From: Branchiostoma belcheri
Lineage: Eukaryota > Chordata > Leptocardii > Amphioxiformes > Branchiostomatidae
Reading direction: 5' to 3'
Length of the DNA: 64,000 bases
Assembly (NCBI RefSeq): GCF_001625305.1
Contig: NW_017802824.1
Coordinates: forward strand, 4,232,443 to 4,296,442
Shown: one piece after another, positions 11,651 through 24,300 of the stretch
Numbering within the stretch: the first letter of the stretch is position 1
Layout: the number at the start of each line of letters is the position of its first letter
Position numbers and translations under genes: made by a program
Notes under the pieces: generated by a model
Seen by the model: the letters and a program-made list of their open reading frames with translations, nothing else
Database searches by the model: none
What the model was told of the DNA's origin: nothing

Positions 11651-11914
11651 TTTCTATACAGTTCAAGCAAACATAAGCGACGCTTTGAGGTCGTTAGCTA
11701 GTTTGACACACATATAGCAGCAATAGTGGGCCCAGACGTACTCAGTGTGTCCCATCAACAGCCCTGTCCACGTACAAAGGAAATATTGAGTTACAATAGT
11801 TTGCTTTGCTCCTTGTTGTAACAGAAATGAGACAAAAAAAAACCTTCACACTAGATGTTGCAATTCTTTCTCTACGTCGACCCAAATGTTAGCAAAGTTC
11901 TGTTGGCTGCTAAA

Positions 11915-12256
11915 CCACTTTTTATTTTGCTCTTTCATGATGACCAGCTTCGTGTGTTACATGTAGAGTACTCAGGAACAAACGTATCATGGAGTGACGG
12001 CTTTTCCCGTCCAACCAAATCGTCAGTCATGACATGTATATTTCATCACAACGAGCGGAAAGAAGTTGTCTTTGGTGAGCCTCTGGTCTAGAGATAAGAA
12101 GCATATCCCAGTTGTCTGGCGCATACACTCCGGTCGCCGTTGTCTCTGATGTGTACGTAAAGCCAGTTTGCTAGAGCAAGACCTTGGTCAGTTGTCCGTG
12201 GAGGCGACTGTCGTTTCTGTGTGACTTGATAAATCGCGGTCTGGAATCAGCGTACT
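11915..12256 (-). other. Kirrel-like 3' UTR with poly(A) signal
   Basis: The DNA downstream of the stop shows no recognised repeat, and minus-strand AATAAA lies at 11926-11921. This gives a 3' UTR of about 340-350 bases. Confidence 0.5.
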
Positions 12257-12310
12257 TCAGGTTTCTTCCGGCATCCTCCAAATGGGTTCCGGTGGATTAT
12301 AGTATTTGCT
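12257..12310 (-). CDS. Kirrel-like exon 13 (terminal exon with YYN)
   Basis: The acceptor CTCTACAG ends at 12311 in phase 0. Seventeen codons, SKYYNPPEPIWRMPEET, precede TGA at 12259-12257. The YYN fits the Neph1 Grb2-binding motif, which supports the call. It is short, so a different last exon is possible. Confidence 0.6.
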   Translation of the reverse strand, partial: SKYYNPPEPIWRMPEET

Positions 12311-15300
12311 CTGTAGAGGTAGCAAGGCAAGGGGTCAGAACATTGAGTAGAGTAGGTGTTACATATACTAGTCATGAACATCCATTTGCGTGTTATTGGC
12401 GCACTTCCAAACGCTTTTCTGGGCCCGACAGCTTAACTATTCGAACCTGTTAATCTGTTGGACATGAGTCGAACAAACTGAATGTGTAAATCTTATACTT
12501 ATATGCTGTAGAGCTATACATTTTTGGTGCCAAAAAATGAAAAATGATTGCGGTGCACGTGGCTATAAGCAATAAATATGTTTCAAATTTTGAATATATA
12601 TAGTTGTTCAACAAACTGAATGTGTAAATCTTGTACTTATATGCTATATAGCTATACATTTTTGCTACCAAAAATGATTGCGGTGCACGTGGCTACATGC
12701 AAATAAATGAGTATGTTGCTCGTTTTGAAAGAACTGTCCTGATGTGAAAAAGGAACCAATTAAAAATGTATGGTAAAACAAACTGTCTGACATAAGGTAG
12801 GGTCTGTTCAACACAGATGTATAGCTGTCAGCAGGGTGGTGTTAACCTGTGGTGCCCTGAGACAATCAACTTCAGGTCATTCGCACTGCAGGAGTTTCGC
12901 AGCTTGCGTCTCGTGGCAATGGGTCGTGTGTGCTGTAAGCCTCTGCTTAGCGCTCACACAGCTTCCCCTACAACATTATCTCCAACATTTCTGACCATAA
13001 AAAACGCGGCGTGCTATCACTTTTCAGCAGTCGCGTGCCAGCAAATCCCGTTAAATGTCGTTTTAGGCAAAATAGCCAAAATTTACAGTGATTAACTCGT
13101 TTTACACCTGGAAGCAATAAAAAAGTTCAATATTACAATTTTTGCAACCCTGATATGTGCAACGTTTCGGTAAGGTGTAGTCATATATATGATTATCTGG
13201 AAGACTCAAAATAGTTTCAGGCAACCATTTTCCCGGGGATATTTTTTTCTATTCCAACATTTATTACAAGACACATGGTGACACATTTTAATGTCGCCAC
13301 CAACACAGACAAATATTAATCCATGAACGGACAACAGAAAAAGCTCATTTTCAGTAAAAGTAAGTAAATTCGTGTAGAGTTAAGTGAGAAAATTCGTGTT
13401 AAGTGCCTTTCCCAAGGGCACACGTTTGGTGTCATGGCAGGATTCGAACTCGGGACCTCTTGGTTCCGAGCCGAACGCTCTGTCGTTACGCCACACGGCC
13501 CCCACACACATTCCCGAAGAAATTGGCAACGATTGGCTCCTAGATGCCGTCCATCGACCCTTACCGATTTTGGAACGGCGCCCCTTAGCTCCTCTACGTG
13601 GTCCCGATAAGGACTCCGGCGTGGACTGTACGTGTACGTGTCGTCCTGACGTCGTATCCTCGCCGTATCCACGGTCGAATACGCAGGTGCCGGCTCCGAC
13701 AGGTCTATTTAGAAACGATAAAGGAGAGCAACATTGAAAGGATTAATTACTTACCTCTGTTCGTCATGACTTCTGACATTCTGGGTGCAGCGGACTGAGA
13801 AATGGAGCTCACGTTCGTGAACAAGCCTTTGATCTAAGCTCCTAGTAACTCGTTTCGCCCACCGCTCTTATTTGGTAGAAAATCAATCATGTGTACCGCG
13901 GAGACTTCAATGCTGTTGCACTCAATTCCGGGAACAGAGCCTGTTATTAAGTGCAGGCATTCTCTCTTTTAGCGTAATAGGCAGCAACGATCTTGTAACC
14001 TTTGCATCACCAATGAATGCTGAAATGGAGAGGGTAAATTTGGAGAAGGAAAGCCGATATGGGAATGTCTCGTGTTGTTAACGTTAGTAGTCTGTGAAAT
14101 GAAATGTTAGTGCTGCACGTAATACAGATAGAAACGTTGGTAGTTCAATAGGCCAAAATTTGGAACTTAATTTAAAAAAAACAACAACTCTAAACTAAAG
14201 ATTGTCTTGCTGGACCAAAAGGTTTGAAAAAAAAAACCCGTATGTGCGTAACTTGATATGTAGCTACATTTAAAGTCTCAATCTATCTATCTAGGCTTAA
14301 TTATTTACTTAAACTGTTCTATCTAGCATTTACCATATTGGTGACTTAGAGGCGTGTGCAAAGTCCTTATATGAAAAATGCTGTAAAATTACGACTTCCC
14401 TATTCCTCAAAATAACTGTGCTTTTTGACTCCTTATTTGGAGAGCACCTCTATGAATTTTGCTCTCTTTAAATCGCTGCTTGTAACTTTGGCCGGTTGCC
14501 ATTTTACATCCATGCACCAGACCAACATGGACAATATCTCACTTTAACCATTTACTGAAAGCTAGATACGGACTAGAATCCATCCATTCTACATGAACAC
14601 AGTGAGTCTTATTTCTGCAAATGCTTTGAGCTCATTAAATGATGTACTTTTTGAATTTCCCATTCGGAGTGTGATTGGCTGGCAACGAAGATCAAACTGA
14701 CCAATGACAGTCCATGCAGTATTGGTAGACCGTTACAACTGAAGGGTAATGAAAAGAATGTAACAAAACCGTAACTGATGGAGTCTAATTAGATAACATG
14801 ACCCCCTTCTAACAAGGAAACTTAATTAGCTGAAACTGTGGTTTGGTGACGTAGCCATGACGTAGCCATGACGTAGCTATGACGTACTTACGGGAGTAAG
14901 TCAGTCCTATGGAATAGGGGTTAACGTCCCTGTCCACTTTGGGGGGAGGGCGGGGCCTCGGCGCTTTGTTCTTGATATGCTGTAGCTCTATCACAGTCCT
15001 CTCTTTTTCGTCTTTATGCCTGACGCTGTAGTGTTAGCATGGACCAAGAAGAGAGGATGTCTACCGTAAGATAACGAAGTCGTTTCTTTATTTATATGTA
15101 CGTTTGGGCAGTTTGTGTTTGACTAAAAACACTAGAGTAATAAGAGGGTTGAATATACTCTGTCAAGATACAAACTTGACCTGACGATATTACATTTTCC
15201 ATCAGCATGTAATATATAGGTAAGGGACGGTTTCGGTTTTTACGCTTATCAAGCAAATATCAACGCTAAATGTTAACGTAATAAGTGGTTGTCCTGGTTT

Positions 15301-18300
15301 CTTTGCTACTCACTATAAAATTGACTGTAAAGTTTATTTGTCGTTTGAAAAATCTCTAGGGTGCTCACCCATTGTCTATGTCTTCCCTGGCTTCACTGTG
15401 TTCTCTTCCTGACGTGCGAACAAGGAGCAATTTAAACATTACAAATTATAAACCAAATCAGCTGGGATAGTTAGAACCCATCGAGACGTGTGTTTCACAT
15501 CAGTGCAAAAATAGCTAAAATTACTAAGATAGTGTCACCTGCAAAAATAGATTGCTCCTAAAAACCACCAATTCAGTTGTATACACAAAAAGAAAACAGT
15601 ATGCCGTAAGATTTAACTAAAAGAAGGGGTGCCTAACATAAATATGACGCCGTTATGTTCAATATACTGTTCAGAATACGTTTCAGTAGCCTCTATACAT
15701 GTACATCACGCATATTGAAGTTTCTATTATACCTTTCTTGTCCCGCCCTATCCAGCCTTTCCGTAGTCCGATACAGATGGCAGTAAGGATGGCGAGTAGC
15801 ATGCCAATGGTGGCAGACCCCGCTATAACAGCCACAACCACCATCTGAGAGGCTGGAACGGAAACGTTACACAATATTGCTATAAACATGATAAAAACAC
15901 AAAAATATGAGCATAAATGTCATCTGCATAACTCGACGTCATTGAAGCGGCGAAGCTCTCATTCCTTGACAAAGACTGGAGTTGCATAGTTGAAAATTTG
16001 TCAATTACGGTTTAAACTTGCTTCATAATGACTTCTACCAATTTTAAAGATATGAGCATAAATTGATGAGTTTTGTTAACTTTCACATTTTGTACAATCA
16101 GTAGCCAATACCACAGTTAATTCCGACAATGATAGCGCACCCAAATATCTACTAGTATTTATGCATAGACAGAGAATTACTTCGCTCTTGCAGTACATTA
16201 CATCATATATATCGTATATTTCACGTTCTTTTACATTGCAGTAAATTAAGTAAGAAGAAGAAGTAGAGTAGTTTCTAATGTCCCACCTGTAACCTCTACC
16301 CTAAATTCCTGCTGGTCCGACCCGAACATGTTTTGTGCTTTACAGAGATAGTCCCCAACGTTAGCGTTGGTGGCAGACGCTATAGTCAACTCTGTCTGTA
16401 TCCTGTCCCCGACCATAGTCTTGACTTCCACATCGTCCACTCTGCCTCCGCGATACCTCCTCTCCTCGCCTTCTCTGCCCCTGTACACCCAGCTGATGTC
16501 TTCAGGCGGAGGGTCGGAGGCGATTTTACAGGAGAGTTTGACGGTGTCCCCGCCGGTCACGGCTACCGTGGACGACTCGCTCAGGACGTCGGGTCTGCCT
16601 TAGAGGGGTTGGAAGGTACAAACAACGAGACTTTAAACCTTAAACCTTCGACATATCTTTTCTCTATTATCTCACATTTTTACACTTATGTTTGGCAATA
16701 AAATAGCCCACATGAGGAGAATCTATTTTGTACCGCCACCACAAAACACCAGAAAGTAAACAAACATGGCTGACAGCTGTGTTTCAAGATTCAAGCTTTT
16801 GTGTAATATTTTGGCTCATCCGCTTGATGTATAATAATAATTTGCCTTGGAGTAGGGTTGATTCAACTTTATTAGTAGAGAAACGGCCAGAAAATCGACT
16901 TTTTTGTATCGTCCTAACGTTAATGCAGCTTTAACGTTTACCTGGCAAATTCGATGTCTAATTACCGCCCATCATGGCAGGTAATACTTACCTCATAATC
17001 ACGTGAGTGCAAAGAAAGGTTAGATGTACGCCCTTGAAAATATGTCACCAAGAACTGTGCTGACGATATGACGGCAGATGCGATAAGAACCTGTTTGATT
17101 TTAATGCAACTAAAGCTTGACAAATCCTCGAACAGCTAAAATCAGCTCACCGTTCTCTTGAAGCTGTCATGCCCGTGTCACTTCCTACCTTATACTGATC
17201 GCTCGTTAGTTGCATTGGCTGGTGCAGAGATTATATCGCACTAAAATAACGACGTATATCACATCAAGGAGATCTTATTTGATTGACAATCCCATACCTA
17301 TGACGTTGAGATACGTTTCCCTTGTCACTTCTGGAAACCCACGACTCGAGGCGACGCATTCGTAAAACCCCTCCTCCAGATAGCCGACTTTTGAGAACGT
17401 CAGCGGGTTGTTAAAGTAGATCTTGACGTCCTTTCTTCTCCATCTCACGTGGGGAGCTGGGTTTCCCTCGGCCTGACAGTTTAATGAATAAAGATCCTTG
17501 CCGAGCATTACGCTGATCTCCTTTTCAAACGTGGGCTTAATCAACGGTGCATCTGAAAGTCAGATGAAGAAGAATAGCTTGGTATGGAGTAAGTGACGGT
17601 GGGGATGTAAGGATGCAATATACCACGCAATTTCATCGGACGGCAATTAATCATGGAATGCAATACTTTAATTCAGAATTTAGAGTATCATATGGAATGC
17701 TACCAGATATTATATTTGTTATTTTTGTATCATAAAAGATGTTAAATGTAGAAAAAAATGCTAATATTTTTAATTTCATATATTCATCCCCTGGACTGTA
17801 TGAAATGAGTAATAGCCAGACTAGCCAGACTGGGATTTTTGGGACCCGGGGGGTTGAGGTGGGGGGGGGGGGCTCATTCGTTATCAATATTAGAAAGCAT
17901 GTGTAAATTAACATAAAAGCCTGTAAAATTGCTGATTTGTACAAACAATGCCTGTCAGAAACCCATTGCCATGGCAACACGAAAACCTATTAATTCATTT
18001 CACTGCTATAAAATTGTTGCCAACAAGGAAAAGTTGTAGGAAAAGTATCAAAGTTTGGTGGCCCTAGCGCAAGCCGTTCGGACGTTATCCGACATCAAAG
18101 TTGGCGCGGGCACTTTTACGCCCCCCCCCCCNNNNNNNNNNNNNNNNNNNNNNNNNNNNNNNATAGGGTTAAACTTCTAGAGGAAATCTATTTTTTACTT
18201 TCATACTCCTGGATGAAATGGGCAATTTTTGCCTGTATTCCCTAATACCTTACTGTTCCTAAGACAAGACCGTGCCATTATGAAGAGGTTTACCTTCTAG

Positions 18301-21300
18301 AAATCTACAAGAAGTCTAAATTTTTTTTATTTTCAATCCATTGGACGGAAGTTATTTCTGTCTGTACTCACAAATGACGTCTAGCGTTACTTTTCCTAAG
18401 ACAAGACTGTGCCATAAAAGAAGTTCAATTTCTTGAAGTCTATTATTATTATCATTTTTTTATTTTCATACCTAAGGATGAAAGAAGTAAATTCTGCCTG
18501 TACTCACAAATGACGTCTAGCGTCACTGTTCCTAATCCGTCTGGTTGGACGTCGTTTCTCGCCGTGCATTGGTAAATCCCTTCGTCTGAGCTGGAAACGT
18601 TTGTTATGACTAAACTAGCACCCCTACAGTTTTAACAGAAAGAAAAATCACATCAGAGAGATTGGCTGGTAGAGAAAATCTTTTGATATATCATAAAAGA
18701 TTCCTTGTAACTATCAACAAGAACTACCTATGTGATTTTGGCGTACGTAGGATCAATGTGAGCCGGAAGAATGGGTAATACTGCATGACAAAGAGGACAG
18801 GGCGAAAATTTCTGTTCCACTGATTTACTGCTGTTTTCATGACGAAAAAAGACTTAGATTTAGGGTTTCCAGAGGAGATCATCCATAAAAATTACTTGAT
18901 AAAAAGTGGTAATATCCATATATTCTGATGCATCGAATTCCAATGATTAGCTGCTGTATATGACAACTATTTTGTGTGATGTTCTGGCCACTTACAGAAA
19001 ACTCAATTTTTCAGTAATGTCACACGACAACGTTAAAAGCACTGGATTGAATCAAATGCGTTGCATCTGCACAATCATTGATTTACACAATGACCCATAT
19101 CTAGATCAATAAGTATTGATGAAGTTCTTCGGAACTTTCAGAACCTGACCTAGTTTCGCTGAAAGTTGGCAGACTTCCCGAGATTTTCCTCCAGATGACG
19201 ACAGATGGAGGGTTGCTGTCTATTGAACATGACAGATTTGCAATCCCTCCTTCTGAAACGCTGAAAGACATCTTTGGCACCCTGACAACAGGCGGATCTG
19301 CAACACAGCAACAAACTCCGGCACATCAATCCATTGTGTTTTTATGCAATTTTACAAACTAACCTAACATCAACGGAGAAATTATGATAGGTCGATGAAG
19401 GTTAGACATCCAGGTAATGAGATACACAAAAAAATTATCACTTAAGCAACTGAAAAGATTTTGAAAACTACCAGACGTTTCGAAGTAGCATCCACTACTT
19501 TTCGTGTGTTTTCAAAATCCATCTAGCTGCATGAGTAACGATTTCCTATGTCCTTATGGACAAGTTATGAGTTTTATGTAATATTTGCAAGCAGACTTCC
19601 TTTTAAGTTATTTCATGTTAGAAATTCCCTGTATGGGCCTTCAATGGCAGCTATACAGCATGCATATTCCTATCACCCAAGATCCTCACTTTAGATAGGT
19701 TTAGATTTCTAACCTAAAATGTATTGCTGGTTGCAGTGAACAAGTAATCTTATCAAAACTTGATACTTTCCACGAGTGACTGGCAACGATACTCATCTAA
19801 GCGCAAGCCCCTAGCCCCCATTCACGACATTGTACATGTACACAAGCTTGTACTGTTCCTGATGTGCGATAGCACGTTTCTTCAGTCGCATTAGGCTAGG
19901 CTATAAAATCCTGAGGAGCTCGTATATCATGTTGTCAGGTCCAATTCTACGACATGAAAAGTTTCAAGGACAGGACAATCAAGTGGGATTTACTCACACA
20001 GCACTTTGATGCGGGTAGAAGTGTTCTGTGGCGTGATTACTCCAGGGAAGCCCTGGTCTGCCGAACACGTCAGCCGGGCACCGTTGTCCCATCTCGTCAG
20101 AAACGGTATTACCAGGTCCAGGGACACCTGTGATATATGAGTTATGTCTGATACTTTCACAGTGATTCTTTATGGACTCAACAAAAAGTACAGGGTCTTC
20201 TGTGTGGTCTTCTACAACCAAAGATCTGATATAGCTGAATACATGTATGATAACGTCATCTAACGTACAGAATATTTTATGTTTGCTGCAAAGTACATTA
20301 CACAATGTATGTCAGTGGCAACAATAAAGGTTTAACTATTCTCTAACATGACGTCTCTAAGATTGATAAGCCATTCCACTCTCTGTTTAGTTAGCTCTAG
20401 GTTGACTTTCTGTTTTATTATATATCACCATGATTTGCTGTCTGAATTATTATGTATTGTTGCCATGCTAGTACGTTATCTACGTTTTATAGTATTTACG
20501 ATTTCTGTTTGTTCTCTGATTTGCTTATCTCTTTGTTTTGAGTAATTTTTATCATTTGTAATAATGTGTTATGGGGATATCCCCCTGGAATAATTTCAAA
20601 AGCATCTCATGGCGGTAATAAATAAGTTCTGGATAAATTTTAAGATAAAGGAACCTTTTGGTTGTCTGTGGTTTGCGAGGCTGCCGGGATGACGTGGAGT
20701 CTGGTGCCGTTGAACCAGTGCAGCTGCGGCAGGGGACGCCCGCCCTCAGACACGCAGGTCAGGGCCAGACCCTGCCCGACAGTACGGGCTGTCAGGTCAC
20801 CAACAATGGTCGGGGCCTTCGGTGGAGGAACTATGATCATAAAGAAAATATCATGTTGTTATCATACATGGTAGTAACCCCAGGACAAATCCTACTGTGG
20901 CAAGGCAGTATCCATCGGCCATTAGGTAATGGCTGAAAATGGACTAAAACACAACGTTATATACATGGTAGTAATCAAAAAGCAAATCCAAATGTGGTAA
21001 GGCAGTACTCATCGGCCATTAGGTAATGGTTGAAAATGGACTAAAAACAACATGTTATAAACATGATAGTAATCCAAAAGCAGATCCTACTGTGGCAAGG
21101 CAGTGTCCATTGGTCGTTAGGTAATGGTTGAAAATGGACTAAAACATAATGTTATATACATGGTAGTAATCCAAAAGCAAATGCCATGGTGGCAAAGCTG
21201 TACAGCATCCATTGGCCAGAGATGTATCCAGTAGGCAATGAATAAAAAATGAATTTAGAAATAATCATGTTGTAATCATGCGTGGTAGCAACCTTCAGAC

Positions 21301-24300
21301 ACATTAAATGGTGGCATGAAAGTATCCACGGTGGGTAATGGTTATAACGTTACAGTTCTGACCAATGAATACTGCCCTGTAGCATCTGAAAAACTGTAGA
21401 ACTACCTGAAATCAGGTAGACCCACGTAAAAAAACAGGTCAAATGACCTGAGTGAAACTTCTAGTTAAATGGAAAAACTGAAACTGAGTACTATTTCTGA
21501 GTTAGCAGCTCATACAATTCATCTGGTACAACTTTTTTAAGCACAGGATGTACTTGATCATGACCTCATATCCAGCAAGGATTACCAAGGCGCTGATTGG
21601 GTTTCATTAATAGCATTTTACTCACGTAATCGTCTCTAAGGATAATGAACTTGATGTGCTTTGATTCAAAATTAATATTCTGTAATACCGACAGATTGGC
21701 TCCGCATTTAATTATCGCTATAGTGTAGATAGTTATCAAGTTGCCATGTCAGTGTCTCCCAACATGAATTATTCTAGCGCATTTAAAGCGACCTGTCATT
21801 ATCGTTTTGTAGTTATAAAGAAAAGTTATTCATTTGACATTGAATCAAGTTCAAACGTAAACGGTACAGATTTGGACAGACAGAAGACTTTGAACTCGTT
21901 CATTTATATGAATTAATGAATATTCAATATGAAAAAGATGTGAACATAGCTGGGTATATCACAAAGGGTAAAATAGTATTCGGGGCTTTTGTGTTAAAAT
22001 GTGATTGCATTATTTGGGAGGAAAATGTATCATATACATGTACCTTTGGCGTTTCAGGCACCATGTAATGGAGAATGGCACTTAGCTCTGACAGCATTGA
22101 TTCTAACACTCGCACGTTGTACATACAGCTATACATACGTGAGAGGAAAACTGTAGATTTAACCATAATACAACATGATATGTTTTGCATTTTCAATGTT
22201 TGACAACATTTTTTTTGTTCAATTGCAGCGACAATAGCAGGTTTAGATTTAGAATAAAATCTGTCACTTGGTCAATACGTCACATTTTTGTTTGGAAATT
22301 TAGACGAACGATCCATGAAGCTGATCAATACTACCATCGCCACGCTAGTAGTGTCCAATATGTTTGGCTTTAAAGTGTATCATTCATACTGATCCGGGCT
22401 TGACGTCCTACGTGGTGTGCATGCTTGTGATGGTACTGCAGTCCCGCAGACAGATGGTTCCTCCGCGAAATTACATTTGTCAGCATTAACGTTCGGTCAA
22501 TGGGCATGAATCAGTCGTATTATGGTCCGCGTCTCTGTCTTAAAACCCGATTCTTCGACCGTTCTACTGGCATGTGGTCTGTATGAGTTTCCGATAAAGA
22601 CCAAGCGTTTCTTTTCTTTTAAACAAAAGTGTTCGCTGAAAGACAACTCAATGTCATAAGTCAACGACCCTCCGTTTCTGTTTAGCCAGACTTGCAGAAC
22701 AATACTGCCTTGCTGCTAATATTTCCTTTTAACTTTAACTTGTCTAGCCATATAGACAGTTTGTAGGGTAATTGATGTTCGTGTCTCGAAGTCGTACAGT
22801 CCATACAACCGATAATAACAAGATTCCCTCCGCTCGATAACGGCCAAAATGGGCAACTTTCTGCTTATTGGAGCTAAAGTAAGGGTTCTATTGATACAGC
22901 TTAACGATATCAACATGAAGCCGACGACGTATATCAGTATTTCTCTCGATAACGACCCGAAAGTAGCCTTGAAAGTCGATTGAACTGGATTGGAGAGACA
23001 ATAAACGTAGTCTAGAAGTCTGTTCCATTGGTGCTTGCCTGCTCATGGATCTGTGTTTGAAGAATGGCAATGGAGGAGATGGTCGCCCCCCTCCCATAGC
23101 ACATATGGAACTTCTTGCGTTGTAATCATTTGTACATGATTGTGTTCCTGTTCAGGCGACCCACAGATCTAGATATTCAACTATATCATCCGCTTCCAAC
23201 AGTTTTATGCTACCAACAGTTTCATTTTTGTATAGTCATATTATCATGTATGTTTCAGGCGGCAATGGATACGACCATTCCCTTACTTTCAAATAGTATC
23301 TATGACACCTGGATACTGTGGTGCTATCTTGGCTCGTGCCAGGCGCTTGTGTTAAATATTCCTAATATTATCGTCAGTCCTTGACAAGAAGTTATATGCC
23401 AACTTTTGTGAAAGCCTCGGGAGACGAATGATGATTAAGAAACTTGCGAAACCAATCCAGAGGTAAAGGTCAGTGTTATTTCATTAACATTTAGAATTCT
23501 TTGGATTCAGTCACTTGTATTTCGTTGAATGGAAGTCCTCCTCGTTCCATGATCAACACCGAGACCTAACTGTTAAAGAGCTCACGAATCACGACTGGGG
23601 AAATACTTCCTGAATACAAGTTAATGGTGCCTGGGATATTCAATGACGCCGAAGTCAGTTGCAGTACGTGATCTCATCACGACTGGCAGACGCTTTTAGA
23701 AGCTATTTTAGGAGGCGTCAGCGAAGGTCCAAGGTTTTTGTAGTAACGGCAACTTGAGCGATGGTTGTTTTAGACAGGATATTCATCACAGCTACCCCAA
23801 TGCGGCTGTAGTTTGTTTCAACGCATTCATTCCCTATCTGGTCCTACTTTTAAAGTCATTGCGTCACTTTAGTTTAGAATGTACATGTATCATCCAGCTT
23901 GTTTGATAGCTCGTCCTCCCTTCATCTGCAGTAAAATCTTTAAAAATGAGGCAGCTTTTACCCACTGAAGATAGGCCTGGTCCTTTGTGTTTTCCCTATG
24001 CAGCAATTATTGTCTAAATTGGGCACAGATTTACAGTTTTATTGCACTTCCATCTTTCTCTGCAGAGGAGAAAGTGACAATTTTCACGCAGAATAGGCAA
24101 GGTTGGTCCTTTGTATTTTCCCGATGCGGCAATTAGTGGTTGCAGCGGGAATAGAATTGCAGTATTAAGAGAATTAGAGGACTGCGTGAAAGACCAGGAC
24201 TTGTTAAAGGCGTGGAGAATCTCACTTAAGCTATACAGAGCTTCATTCGCCCGTGCTCTGACAGATGATCGCCCGCAGCAACGCGGGATTGATGTTATCA

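Larger units (their letters stand above)
3665..11900. other. Intergenic region between the GPCR and the Kirrel-like gene
   Basis: No exon-like open frame with splice signals was recognised on either strand. The region holds a tandem array (6.34-6.95 kb), two fold-back elements (7.1 and 8.45 kb), poly-T runs and the GC-rich inverted-repeat element at 11.5 kb, each listed separately. The remaining AT-rich DNA shows nothing I can name. Confidence 0.6.

Noticed and set aside
13425..13502. tRNA gene on the minus strand
   Set aside because: Boxes A and B are present, but the stems do not close and the sequence continues into a SINE body shared with 27440-27716.
13316..13564. Continuation of the tail exon at 13565 as one long open frame
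   Set aside because: A GTAAGG donor lies at 13564, and the extension runs into a SINE.
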